A DNA stretch of 64,000 nt from Epinephelus fuscoguttatus (lineage: Eukaryota; Chordata; Actinopteri; Perciformes; Serranidae): positions 29,106,632 to 29,170,631 of the forward strand of contig NC_064765.1 of NCBI RefSeq assembly GCF_011397635.1, in the 5' to 3' direction. This document shows positions 24,510 to 36,124 of the stretch, one piece after another (position 1 is the first letter of the stretch; each line of letters starts with the position of its first letter). The position numbers and the translations under genes are program-made. The notes below the pieces were generated by a model. It had not been told where the DNA came from. It saw only the letters and a list, made by a program, of their open reading frames with translations, and did not search any database.

Positions 24510-26260
24510 ACCATCTCACTACTCTTGCCTTAACCTAACTAATAAAGCCAACAAAGGCATCAAGTACTAGCCAATCTGAGGGAGAGTAGGGCGGGTCATG
24601 CCTCTGCCATCCCAGGAAACGCAAATTTGCAATTATGTTGCTCTAGCAATAGCAATGAAACGGTCCATATGCCAAGGTACAATAATGCTAATCATATCCC
24701 ATAATGATGTCACCCTCAATTTTATTGCATTGCTGTGCATTGCTTTGGCTCGGGTACAACCACTGTTCCACACAACTCATACTTCCTGACACTTGGCCAG
24801 CAACCATGAACATTTGCAACATGTACGTTTGTGTGCCAGCTGAGTGCAGTGTTATCCCTGTGGAGTGCTGCCCTCTGGTGGCTGCAGACACACCAGCAGC
24901 CTCTTCTCTGCTGCAGATGCTGATTTATCTTCTTCCTTATGTTCCATTCAACAGTTTATCACAACTTTTTCATGTGAATTTTATTTTTTATTTTGTAATA
25001 GATGCATTACTTAAGATAAAAAAGTACACCAAAAGTACCCCTAAGGTCAAATACCTCAGAATTGTAGATGAGTGCAATACTTGATTAAATCTATTTAGTT
25101 AATTAATTAATTATTACCTGACATGAATCAATGATGAGGCAAAATTGACTTTCGTACAGCCTTGTTTTTTGATGAGCTGCAGCACACTTTTTGATGAACT
25201 CTTGTAAGTTTAATTTGTAACTCCTAATTATACTTTTGGCTACTTCCCAAACAAAAAATGAACCAGCGGTTGGATGAATTCCAAGTCGATGAGACTGCAT
25301 CAATTCTTGCTTTATTTTACATTTTACATTTACATTTTTTAGTCACATCACCCAAGAGAAACTATCCATTGATTGATTCAGACTGAAACTCTGACGCCGT
25401 GCAGCCAATTCTCTCATCTCTGGGGTGCGGTGAAATGGCTTTAACAGTGGCATGTGCAGCATGAGACCCTTTGTACCTGTCACATCCCATATGTCTGGCA
25501 ATTCATCTTTCTGTTGATACGATCATCTCGTCTCATAATTCATTATTTGTCTCCACAGATATACAGTATCTCTTACGTGATTACAATAAATAGGATTCTG
25601 AGAAACCATATAACGATATTACTTTAGACTGAGTATCTTGTTTCCACTATTCATGTGATTTGTTAAAAACAGACAAATGAGCGCCCCTGAAGGACCATCC
25701 GAGCTTATTGTGTAAAAATTAAACATATTCCTCATTCTGTTCACAAACTCAAAACTCGGCTGGAGAGATTAAATTCCTTGCTAAATAAATGACTTTGCAC
25801 GCAGGAAGGTAATTAATCATTTGTTGGGTCCTTTCTCTCTGGCCCCTCTTAGAGACCCCTGCTCAAAAAAACATCTTGACATTTTTGTAATTACACCTAT
25901 TCTCCGTGGCGCAAAGCTACTCAGCAGCTGTTGACAAACTGAGGGGTCACATTGCTGCAGCACAAATATAACAAGGGGTGCAGCATTTGAATAATATCCC
26001 ATTTAATCTCACTGGTCACAATGGGGACCATTAAAAATGTTTCCATTTTTCAGGCTACAGATTTACTTTCAAAGAGTTTCTGATTTTTATTGATAACACA
26101 TGATCAGCTTGTGCTGAAGCAATTTGAGCAGTGTTTATTTAAAATAGTTATATGACCACAGCTGTTGAAAAGATGATAGGGGAGACCAGGTATGGTTGTA
26201 ACAGCACCACTGTCACCAAGAAGGAATTATAATTATGTAATACAGATATTGTATGACCAC
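24510..26260. other. Intergenic, no supported feature
   Basis: No exon or repeat that I can defend. The open frame at 24704-25084 shows no splice context or known motif. Confidence 0.5.
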
Positions 26261-26263
26261 TAT

Positions 26264-27006
26264 GGCTGTGACGGTATGTATTTCTCACAGCGGTGACAGC
26301 CCCCAATCTCTCCAACGATGGTAGCACCGAATCCCATTCTGTGCAGCAAAATGATTTCACCTCCGTAGGAATATGTTAGCTAGCCCCGCAGCTACACCAC
26401 CAATCCTCCCCTGACCTCCGTCTCCCCTCGGCCCATTGCTGCTCCACCGCTCCGGAGGATTCAGCCTCTTTTCTCACCAGCTCAGCATCCAACACCTGGG
26501 AGGTCCTCATCTGTATGCTCCGGCTCAAACAGGTATGGCTCTGGGTCTGTGTCCGCTGCAAGAAACTCCTCAAAAAAAAGCATTCAAAGTCGTCCATTGC
26601 AGCTACTATAGTCCGGAGATATCGCTAGCTAAATAAACAGCTGAGTTTTGTTTACAGCCTACGTCTGTGCCTGTGCCTGTGCCTGCTCACCGGTGTATCC
26701 CTCTGCGGATCACAGTGCCAGACGTATTGACCCCCTATAAGCCCATGCTAACCGCTGAGACCCAGCCACTGGACGTACAGACACAAAAACGATACCCATC
26801 ATGTTGTCTCAATATGAAAATGATAGCGAAAGGGCATAACTCCCAAATCGTCGGAGTATTCTTTTAATATTTGGCTTGGGAACCCGATCTGCCGCCATGA
26901 TGACTCAGCTTTTTTTTTTTTTTTTTTTTGCGGTGATGTCCTCTTCACCGCGGTAGGCATCATGTGACCGCAGTATTGCGGTGATGCGGTTATTGTCACA
27001 GCCCTA
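26264..27006. mobile_element. MITE with RGGCTGTGAC termini
   Basis: The left end ATGGCTGTGACGGTATGTAT and the complemented right end AGGGCTGTGACAATAACCGC are inverted repeats, with ACCGCGGTGA-type sequence inside the right end. The flanks ATGACCACT and AATGACACT are similar but not identical. A T20 run sits at about 26911-26930. Non-coding. Confidence 0.65.
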
Positions 27007-27036
27007 ATGACACTTCCTTCCTGGCCTACCCCACCC

Positions 27037-27103
27037 CAGATTCAAACCAGGAATCCTCTTGCTGTGAGGCTGCAATGCTCACCCCTGCACCACCGTACAT
27101 GGG
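27037..27103 (-). mobile_element. SINE 5' fragment
   Basis: On the minus strand, GTGGTGCAGGGGTGAGCATT, GCCTCACAGCAAGAGGATTC and CTGGTTTGAATC reproduce the tRNA-like head (A and B boxes) of the SINE at 22305-22654. The body and tail are missing. Confidence 0.75.
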
Positions 27104-27409
27104 AGTCTTAATAATGCAATGCATCACTGAAGATTAGAGCAGGGGTTTCAAAAAAGCAGTGTCTTGGGGCCACATTTTAGGTGAGTTTTGCATTTCCACT
27201 GGAGAAACATTCCCCTCTGAAGAGAGTCATACACATTGTGTAGATTAAATACATGTTGAAAAAGTCAATAATATACAAACCTCTACACAATCTACGTAAA
27301 AACTGACTTCATAAATTATAATGTGATATGGTGTGTGTAATTATACATGTTAAGGTATAACAAGCTGAGTTTACATGCGTGGTCTGTACTTAAGCACAGC
27401 AGTGCTGAC

Positions 27410-27880
27410 ATCAGCATGCTAACATGCTCATGCTGACAGTGCTTAGCAGGTATAATGTTCACCATCTTAGCTCAGCGTGTTAGGATGCTCCTTTTTGCTA
27501 ATTAGCACTAATAACAGCTGAGGCTGATGGGAATATCCTTCATTTTTTAATTTTTGGTATCTGATCATAAATTGAAGTATTGGACAATTTGAAATTTTGA
27601 CCTCACAATGGCACTAAAGCAAAAGTGAAGGGATCCCTGAAGCTGTTACAAGTCATACTGAGTGAAATCCATCCAATAGTAGTTGAGACATTTTACTCAA
27701 AATCACAAATGTGAAACCTGCTGATGGCACTGGAGGAAAACTCAAGTGGTCACATAGGTCAGTAGGATTCATCCTGCACAGCCATTATGTCTGTATAAAA
27801 TTTTGTACCAATCCATGTTAGATGTTGAGATATTTAAGTTGGGACCAAAGTGGTGGAGCTACCATTACCATGCCTGGTGC
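27410..27880 (+). repeat. Dispersed repeat, fuller copy
   Basis: It shares ordered blocks with 40880-41160 (GCATGCTAACATGCTCA, GTTCACCATC, AATTTTGACCTCACAATGGC, AAAGTGAAGGGATCCCTGAA, AAATCCATCCAATAGTAGTTGAGAC). It is a familiar, unclassified fish repeat without an open frame. Confidence 0.6.
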
Positions 27881-27951
27881 CCCACAGTTAATGTTTATCT
27901 GGTAATTCATGGTTATTTCAATGGCTCTTTTTTTTCCACGTTTCACTGAAC

Positions 27952-28776
27952 TTAAAGGTCTAGTGTGTGGGATTTAGTGCCATCTAGTGGTGAGGTTGCT
28001 GATTGCAACCACCATGAAACTTCTCCCTAATGCCAGGCACATAGGAGAACTATGGTGGCTGATGCAAAAACGCAGTAGGCCCCATCTAGAGCCAGTGTTT
28101 GACTTGTGTGTTCTAGGCTACTGTAGAAACATGGCAGACTATGTATAAGGACCTGCTCCCTGTGTAGATATATTACCCCATTCTAAGGCAGACGTAGACA
28201 ACCTTTCAAGTAGCTCCCTGTGGTATTGACAAAAAATTATATGGAAATTAATAATTGTTGGGGTTTTTTACATTTTAATTTTTAGATTCTGTGGCCTGGC
28301 ACCTTTGCCTATAAATTTTCCTGAACCTAAACAGCCGGGGCTTGTCTTAAGTTTTCCTAGCTGGACTAGTCAGGGATTCCAAATCCAAAAAACAAAAAGT
28401 CTCAGAGGGAAATAGAGAATTTAATAGTGTGTGCTTGCTTTTAATGCTACAGAGTTAAAGTACCAAATGACTATAAACAGTCCACTGCAGAGTAGCCACC
28501 TTGTAAAACATATCAATCAAACCTCATTTAGAGCTATTAGTAATGTTTATAGGCTAATTAAGACTTAATAGGCTGTGTTACCTACATTTTAAGGGTCAAA
28601 TATGTTTTGCAGCTCCAGACAGATTTTTTATTTATTTATTTTGGCCAAAAATGGTTCTTTTGATTGTAAAGATTGCCAACCCCTGTTCTAAGGTAACGAA
28701 ACACAACAATGCTATTTGCAGAATTTTCCATTTCTGTCAATATATCCCCTTAAACCCTACACACTGGACCTTTAAA
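27952..28776. mobile_element. MITE interrupted by a nested hAT element
   Basis: The left end TTAAAGGTCTAGTGTGTGGG and the complemented right end TTTAAAGGTCCAGTGTGTAG are inverted repeats. A truncated relative lies at 31705-31945. The element at 28189-28685 is inserted within it; without that insert the MITE is about 320 bp. Confidence 0.85.
28189..28685. mobile_element. hAT-type element nested in a MITE, perfect 8-bp duplication
   Basis: The ends CAGACGTAGACAACCTTTC and the complement of CAGGGGTTGGCAATCTTTAC are inverted repeats of hAT type (CAG...). TTCTAAGG is duplicated exactly at 28181-28188 and 28686-28693. 497 bp, no transposase. Confidence 0.9.
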
Positions 28777-28779
28777 GCA

Positions 28780-29905
28780 CCTTTGCTGACTCACTTTTCA
28801 AGAAATAATATGTTGCCCACGTTCCCTCTGTCAAGGAGTATAATTTATGCAGGTACTTATACAAAGAAAAATGGATTCAAATGGTTAAGTGAGTATTTTT
28901 GTTTGCCTTTGAGGCTCAGTACAAGGCGTCTATTGCTGCCACATCTGGCACATGATGTAGTTTTGTGCAGCGACTGCAGTTAGGCATGAGGAACGCTGTT
29001 GATGCTGTATTTCTACTGCAGCTGTTTCAGAATGAGTCAGAGCAGAAAATAATTCAGGACTCCTTTTAGGTCCAGGGGACATTGCTTACAGTTATAAGCA
29101 TCAACAATCATAACTCTTGAGGACTGATTTTGTTTTCCAGCTGCTCCAAAGCCCACCTGGGTCACACAGCGTCACAAATCAGACACATTTCTTAAGGTGC
29201 GGCACAAAAACTGTGAATCAACAATCAGTGCAGCTAAGTGAATACCAATACGTGACCCCATCAGCACTTCCCAGTGGTACAGACAATTACCTGCCTCATT
29301 GTGAAAATGAAAGAGGCCCACACAAAAGAAAATCACATGTATTCAAACAGGCCTGCTCATTCAGCATGCAGTTATGCATGCCGTAATTAATTTGCCATTA
29401 AGACCGGATTGATGTCGCCTTCATGATGCAGACAACCAAGCCATAATTGCCTCTGGTGTTGCATTCACAGCTTTGCCTCATTACTGAAACAGATGCTAAT
29501 TTAGCAGAGCGGCTTCAGGTTGACAGGTGTGTGAAGAGTGTGTGTCGTTCCGCCGTATTGGGCTACATGTAAAGTATGCTGCAGAAGGGAAATGAGGAGT
29601 TGAAAATACATCATAATATGCAACAGCATGTTCATGAAGGGAAAAAAAAAATATTTTCCTTTTTGGTGGAGCGTCTTATAATCGTAATGAATGGCACAGG
29701 CGGTAATTGGTATGTGAGGAGAAAGAGACTTAATAGCTTGGGAAAACAAACCACTCTGCTGAATTATTAAGCTGTTTAACTAAATTATTTGCTTTTGGAC
29801 CACTTAGTTTTTGCTGTTCTTCAATTCATTAGGCTAATTGTAACCCTCATATATTTCCTAAAAACAATTAATAGCTCAAAAGGACAAAACAAATACTTCA
29901 AGACA
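28780..29905. other. Intergenic, downstream of supt7l
   Basis: No gene or named repeat. The stretch 29375-29510 is rich in TAATTA/CCATTA cores and free of repeat signatures, so it may be conserved regulatory sequence. This cannot be tested from one sequence. Confidence 0.4.
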
Positions 29906-29911
29906 TTTATT
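29906..29911 (-). terminator. supt7l: Candidate polyadenylation signal of supt7l
   Basis: AATAAA on the minus strand (TTTATT as given), about 300 bases after the stop codon. The stretch 30208-29912 would be the 3' UTR. It is the nearest canonical hexamer I noticed. Confidence 0.45.
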
Positions 29912-30208
29912 CTTTTGACAATAAACCGCGTTATATATTTAATGGCAACATCTTCAGCTATTTCAAGAGAAACTATACACATTCATAAAAACAAACATGA
30001 AAAACTACTTTTCTTTTTCCATATCAGTTCAGTTCATTGATGACATCATTGTCCCAGTCAGTCTATGCAGTGGCCATGATCTCATCAGCTGCGGATGAGT
30101 CCTACACTGTACAGCTGGTGTGTTTCGCCACCTCATTTTTCTGTCAACTGTCACTAACGTGGAAGACTCGCTGGTTGGTCAAAGCGTCTTGCCTCCACAA
30201 ATCTGGCC

Positions 30209-33200
30209 TCACATCTTCTTCGCCCGCTTCTTAGGTCTTTGGTTGAAGACAGGCGAAGTGCCCATCAAGGAGTCGGGCGAATGCGAAGCGTAGCTGCCCT
30301 CTGACGCCGCGCCTCCGGGAGACGGCGCCATGGCTCCTCCTGACTCGCTCATGGTGGACATTGGCCCCCCCTCCTCGAACACATCTCCACCCAAGACGCC
30401 GTGGTGATGGTGGTGGTGGTGATGGTGATGGCCAGCGCTCTGGCCCTCCTCGCCATCCTGCGGCTCCATTTTTACTTGTGGCCACAGCGGGGAGTTGTTG
30501 GCCCCGCCCCCACCTTAAGAGAGAAAGAAAAACGATACAATCCACTGCATTAAAAGAGTAACCTGAATATAAAGCCCAGTGTGAATGTTGCCATCTGTAT
30601 TATTGTGTGACTCTCAGAATTACAGCCATAACTTTACTAAAATAACAATGAAAGGATAAAAATTTAACACATGCCCTGATCACGTACAGTACAGTTGTTG
30701 AGTATAGGTTCACTCCTTTTAGTGGGTGATATCCTACACTGAACTATCAAAACATAACACCCTGTATTATCTACAGCAGGATGTCATGTGTCAACTATAA
30801 ATCCAGCTTCAGATTCAGTTTTATGGTAGTAATTTAGCTAACTGCAGAGTACCTGCATCTCTACACATGACATAGGTCATGTTTAATGCAGGGCTCAACA
30901 ATAAGGATTGCTTGGGGCAATTAAAAAGATTTAGTGTGTCCCTGTACACACACAGTATGTTGAATGCGGTGCACCAAATTTCAGGATGTTCTCCTGCATC
31001 CGGGGGCATTTTGAGGTATTAAAGTCTGCATGCTTTTCTGGCGATTTCGAGCTACAATCCTTCACACAGCGGAAGATATGTCACGTTGAAAGAGCTGCAA
31101 ACAGATGACAGCTGTCAGAAGCGGCAATGACGGATGACAGAGCATTCAAGTGACTGATGACCAGTCGAATAGGCAGTAATAATAGGAATATGAATTGTTT
31201 AACTGAATAAAATAGTCAAAAAGGACATAACTGTGAATATAACCGTGACAGAAATGCATGGCCTATGTACTTTTACTGCTGTGAATATAACATGTTAGAA
31301 TCTACAATGCTTGCAGTTATGACTTAACAGTTAAAACTACATACATTACAAAGTAACAACAACATGGATGTGGCAGATGGCGTTTTGTTTTTTTTCCCAC
31401 GGTTACAGATACATGAGCAACACAGTCAAAGTTCAAGGCGCAATGTTACAACAAAGTCGTAGATCCCAGTACATTCTTTGTCAGGGCAGCTGCTGTATGT
31501 GCTGATAGTAAAAGAAAAAGTATGCATTTCGGAACACAGGGAAAGTTTATGAGCTGAAGTGCAAGCAAGCGCTTCAAATATCCTCGTACAGGACTTCAGT
31601 TGGGTGACAGTGAAGTGGGTGAAACTCCACATATGTTGTGCTGTTTGCCACAAGTTTGAGAGCAAGGCAGTTAAACAAGGGCATTTTTGACATTTGACAA
31701 TTAAGGCTCTAATGTGTAGGATTTAGTGGCATCTAGCAGTGAAGCTGCAGAAATTAAACTTCTCCTGTGTGCCAAGCGTGTAGGACGACGACAGCAGCCG
31801 ATGGCAGAAATGTGAATGGTGCTATCTAGAGCCATTGTTTGGTTTGTCCTTTCTGGGCTACTGTGGAAGAACACTCCATGGATGAGGATCTGCTCCGTAT
31901 GAAGATATAAATGACTTTTTCTAAGGTAAATAAAACACAATGATTCCTATTTTCAGGACTAATGGAAGAGAGCTTATTAAGCAACTGCCCAGTTACGTAT
32001 CAAGAAGACTGCAGGCTGCCTGTTAAATGAGACACACTTCACGATACAACAATACAAGCAGCACCTTCACATCAGTGCACAGTAAAGGTAGAGGGATGAA
32101 TGCAGACTACACATTCGAACAAGAACCCTAATCTCACCTGAGGGGTGAGGTGAGTGGTCACCGTCCAGGCCTGCAGCCAGCCTCTCGCCGTGGGCCCCGA
32201 GGACCCCCATGGGCAGAGCTTGGTCCCCTGAGGCCAGGTCAGCCTCAGGCTCCTCGCTAACAGGGAAAGAGATGTCACTCATGGGCTCCTCCTTGATCCT
32301 CGGGGGCTTGGAGTCCTCCAGAGCCTTCTCTGGGTTCACCAGTCGCTCATATTCCTCCGACAGATCCTTACTCACCTGGAAGAGAAAAATCTTTGTTAGT
32401 CCAATTTTACTGTTGGAGGTTTGCAGAAAAATAAATGTAAGATCTGAGCCTAGATTATCTCGTATCTTAAGTTCAATGGCAACCACATTATTCTTTTCTA
32501 GGATCACATCTAACGTGTCACGTCAGGTCAGATGTGGAAAAAGTCTGCATGAATAATAACCAACACATAATTAATTGATCACAGACACAAAGGATCAGCG
32601 CTACTTTCTGCTCTCTACAGAACTCCTCAGTTGTATATCTTTAGAAGTCATGTTGGCAACTGAAGACAGTGAATCTCCCAGTTTGGTTTCTGTCTCACTT
32701 TGAAGCAGCTTGCACACAAGTTGCCATACGGTCCATTGTTCTCACTCACACAAAGTTCTTTATGCTTTCGGAGATGATTCAGCGTTGTTGTGCTGAAGCC
32801 ATGGGAGCGTGCAAATGTTTTTTCAGCACTGTGCCCAGTGGGATTATTTTTTCATTATTATTTAATCTGCTGACTAGTTTTCCAATGTATTGCTTCGCCT
32901 ACAGAATGTTCTAATATAGTGGGAAATCATCAGAATTTGCTATAGTTTTTCAGAGCCTGTGGTGACATGTTCCACTGTTTTCCCCATGACATTGGTTAGC
33001 GAAGGTGGGACACACTATGGTCACTGTTTTTTCCCTCTCTCATTGAGCGCTGGAACTATTTGCCTTTCCAAACTAAGCTGCTCTGATTAATTAGTGTTAT
33101 GCAAATGTAAAATGTAACTGCTCAGTGTCATTATCATTATTAAAAGACAGTTTAAACGGTCAGCTTAATCATCAATGCTACACCTGTACGTTGCTGTGTG

Positions 33201-35050
33201 ATGTGTCACCGCTCATTTTTCCTGAAATTTAAGTAGCCTAGGTTTTTATCTTAGTCTGGTGTGTCCAAAACCCCAAAATATTCAGTTTACAATTATAAAA
33301 ATAACTGAGAAAGCAGATCATCTTCATACTGGAGAAGCTGGGAATATAGATTGCTTGATGTTTCGCTTGATAAATGAAACAAATACTTGATCATTTAAAT
33401 TGCTGAGAATGATTTTTCTGTAAACAAACTCTTTAAACAATTAATCATTTCAGCACTTAACCAGTGACAGAGAAAATGAAGACCCTCTGCTGCTGGTCTA
33501 CGCCAGAGCTTCTGCTCTACACACAAATTGCTTTGTGATGCAAAGCAGTTTTCAAAAAATATCAACCAAATTGCAAAAAGTTAAGTTGTAAGTGTAAAAC
33601 TGTGAAAATTTGAGAAACACAGTTTGGTTTTATGTTGTCATGTTGTCACCGCTGTTACACTGATTGTCTGCATAACAACAGTTTTGTATAATTGCCTGCT
33701 TTTCACATGTCCTACTTAGCAAGCATGATGTTGCCTTATGTCTGTCAGCTCTTTATCCTGTTTAGCTGCTCATGTTTTACTTTCTCTGGCTCTAATTTAA
33801 AATGCTGTGTGCGTTTTTTTTGTTGTTTCATCAGCCAATTTAACATCTGGCCGAGGGACAACAGTTGAAAAGGATAACACTGGCACACACACAATGCTGA
33901 TCGATGTGTTTTGTTCCTGAGAATAAATGAAGATCTAGAAGATCAAATAATGTGTCATTTATGAATAATTAAAAAACTATGCCAAAATCATATAGAGTTT
34001 AAAAAATTGTTTATCATCTTACAGAATCATTTGTCAAATAGCACAACCCTACAAACCCACTGCCAGCCTCACCTGCAGCATGTAGCTGTGATAGTCCTTG
34101 ATCCGCACTTGCCAGAAGCGCTGCAGGGCCAGCACGCTGCCAATGCCCACCTCATGGAACACTTGCTCCACCACGTCTGGGAAGGGACTTGCTCCAAGCC
34201 GAGCCTCCCGGTCCACCGCCACTCGCAGCATGCGGGAGAGGCGCAGGTAATGCTCATGGACCAGGTCGGTCAGAGTCTCCAGCACGCTCTCCTGGGCCGA
34301 CTCAAAGCCGGCGTGAGCCAAGATGGTGGCCACTGACTGATAGAGGAGCTGTCTGCAAGAGTGCCAAGTCAGCTCTGTGACAGGCTCGCCTTTACCCCTT
34401 ATGATAGAAAAACCAGAGGAGATAAAAGGAGATTAATGATGACTGGTTGCTCAATTGACTCAGATAACATCTGCGAAATGTAGATATGTAAAAGAAGTTA
34501 ATATAAAGTCTGAGTGACTGATGAGCCTGCAATTTAGATGCTTTACCGGATATGAACATATTCAATCAAAAAGACAGGAGTACTGCATCTCAGCAACACA
34601 AATAAGAACTTACTTATAGAAGTCACTTTCAGGGTCACTGTGGCGGAGCAGGAAGGGCTGCCGTGGGGCTTTGCTGTCCGCAGGTAGTAAGTCATCTGGC
34701 ATGGCAGGTGGGGTAGGAGGACGCAAAGGCAGGTTGGTATCAGCCTCCTCCAGCCTGCTGCCACCCTCAGAGGACGCTGAGCTCTGACCCTGAGCCTGGG
34801 CTTGGGCTGCTGACAAAAGGCCACGGAGGCGGCGTGCATGCTGACACAGCTGCACTGTGTGGATGGTGAGGCTGCAGGGCTCTGAGGGGATGTCCAACAT
34901 CGTGGTGGGCCGCGGACGCTGGGCTGAGGGCTGGTGCAGGGGAGGGTCCTGCATCTCCACTGAGCGAAACTCACGTTGGAGCAAGTCAAAGGAGCTGCGA
35001 CTGGGAGGAGCCCCTGCAGGCCCAGGGATCTCACCCCAGTAACGCATCAT
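30209..35050 (-). CDS. supt7l: SUPT7L (STAF65-gamma), SAGA/STAGA complex subunit, 4 coding exons
   Basis: Coding exons in transcript order are 35050-34614, 34397-34073, 32375-32138 and 30513-30209. Phases join cleanly (1305 nt, 434 residues plus stop; human is about 414) and every intron is GT-AG. The N-terminus MMRYWGEIPGP, the block MLDIPSEPCSLTIHT, the segment HSDPESDFYKGKGEPVTEL across the first splice, and the C-terminus SLMGTSPVFNQRPKKRAKKM match what I recall of human SUPT7L. Exon 2 (residues about 146-254) holds the helical histone-fold-like region (TWHSCRQLLYQSVATILAHA), which in this family pairs within SAGA. Exons 3-4 are acidic and low complexity with a sumoylation-like IKEEP motif, and end in a basic nuclear-localisation-like tail. 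Exon 4 carries ten consecutive histidines where human has a single His in GHGV. The protein is a nuclear scaffold subunit of the GCN5/PCAF acetyltransferase complex. The start follows the human MNLQRYWGEIP. Confidence 0.95.
31705..31945 (+). mobile_element. Truncated MITE copy in supt7l intron 3
   Basis: The sequence starting AATGTGTAGGATTTAGTGGC and continuing through GCTATCTAGAGCC and GGGCTACTGTGGAAGAAC is a diverged copy of the element at 27952-28776 (GTGTGTGGGATTTAGTGCCATCTAG). The second terminal repeat is not visible, so this copy looks 3'-truncated. It lies wholly within the intron 30514-32137. The rest of that intron shows nothing I can name. Confidence 0.7.
32376..34072 (-). other. 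supt7l: supt7l intron 2
   Basis: Intron between GT at 34072-34071 and AG at 32377-32376. It is A/T-rich with no reading frame I would defend and no repeat family I recognise. An open frame at 32669-32914 is chance. Confidence 0.7.
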
Positions 35051-35805
35051 GCTGAGTGATCAAAGACACAAGCCAGATTCAAACTCGGATTGAATCTGAA
35101 AATTTGGAAAGGTAGAGAAGTTGGAGTGACCATTGAAATCAAAATAACATCAGATTAAATAAACAAATAAAACTTTAACAATAGCATTGATTCAGATTTT
35201 TACACACCACATTCACTAGGCTTTAATCAGTTTATAACTGTCTTTGGCTTTTTAGGAATAGTTAAGAAGGTAATGTTTTTAGCTGATACACGGTGCATGG
35301 TGGCAAACGTGCACAACTCGTAGACAACATTGTAAGCAATGTTGCAAAAATGTACATGTCTTCTGGTTATTTCGGCATAGATGTGGCCAAAAGACAACAT
35401 ATTTCAAAGAAAATACTAGCAATTTTAATCGGATTGCACTGCCTTTATGATGGAAAAAGATACTGGGAGGTAATGCAAAATTAATGGTTAAAAAGTATCG
35501 GAAAACGCAATTAGGCGCACTTTAATCAATGCCGAACTGAAAAGTAATGTGCATTGATTCTTGTACGCTCTGAGGTCAATGTTTAACAGGTATATGTGTT
35601 TGCCGGATAGCAAGACAACGCAAAATGTCAGGTGTCTGACTGGAGTTTCGCACAGCATGAACATTCAAGAAAGAACGCATTAGCGAACAGTTTATTCACG
35701 GAGGAGCAACGACTAAGCTAAATGCTAGCTAGCTTAGTGCGTAGCACGGATGTTTAGCTAGTTAAACTATTAATTTATAATTTGCAACAACAATAACAAC
35801 TCACG
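35051..35805 (-). other. supt7l: 5' UTR and 5' UTR intron of supt7l
   Basis: Read on the minus strand, a pyrimidine-rich acceptor (ttttcag) ends just before 35095. The short leader 35095-35051 then runs to the ATG. A good donor (AAC then gtgagt) lies at 35805/35804, so a non-coding first exon probably starts upstream of 35805 and an intron of about 0.7 kb separates it from the coding exon. This is inferred from splice signals only. No transcript evidence is available. Confidence 0.6.
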
Positions 35806-36124
35806 TTACACAGGGGTGAATAAAACATCTGCTGATATTTTAAACCAGCGGCCCTTGCATCTTTGAAGGAAGTTGCACCGGAACTAAGCATTTTCGTCCT
35901 TGCTGCTAAAAACCCGGTTGAACAGCTGAACAAAATATTTAGTTCCGCTACAAACCATTTATTTTGATTAGCATGAAATTGAAATTCTCGTTAAAATACA
36001 ATTTAGTAGCCATGCAAAACATGTGAACGCCTTTCTTCCCATATACATTATTTATTAGTGGTTCTGGGGAGTTTTATAGAGGCTTTGAAAACCCGGGCAG
36101 AATTAACAGTCGCACCAAATAAAC
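35806..36124. promoter_or_regulatory. Putative bidirectional promoter between supt7l and slc4a1ap
   Basis: About 320 bp separate the donor of the inferred non-coding first exon of supt7l (minus) from the ATG of slc4a1ap (plus). The stretch has no TATA box at a convincing distance. It contains an ETS/GABP-type core CCGGAA at 35878-35883, a motif common in divergent housekeeping promoters. The human orthologues are also divergently arranged. The exact start sites cannot be read from sequence alone. Confidence 0.6.

Noticed and set aside
34007..34336. 109-codon plus-strand frame
   Set aside because: Antisense shadow of supt7l exon 2, whose minus-strand translation is clearly conserved.
34543..35034. 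163-codon minus-strand frame, the longest alternative to supt7l exon 1
   Set aside because: Different frame of the same exon. The other frame matches SUPT7L and has correct splice phases.
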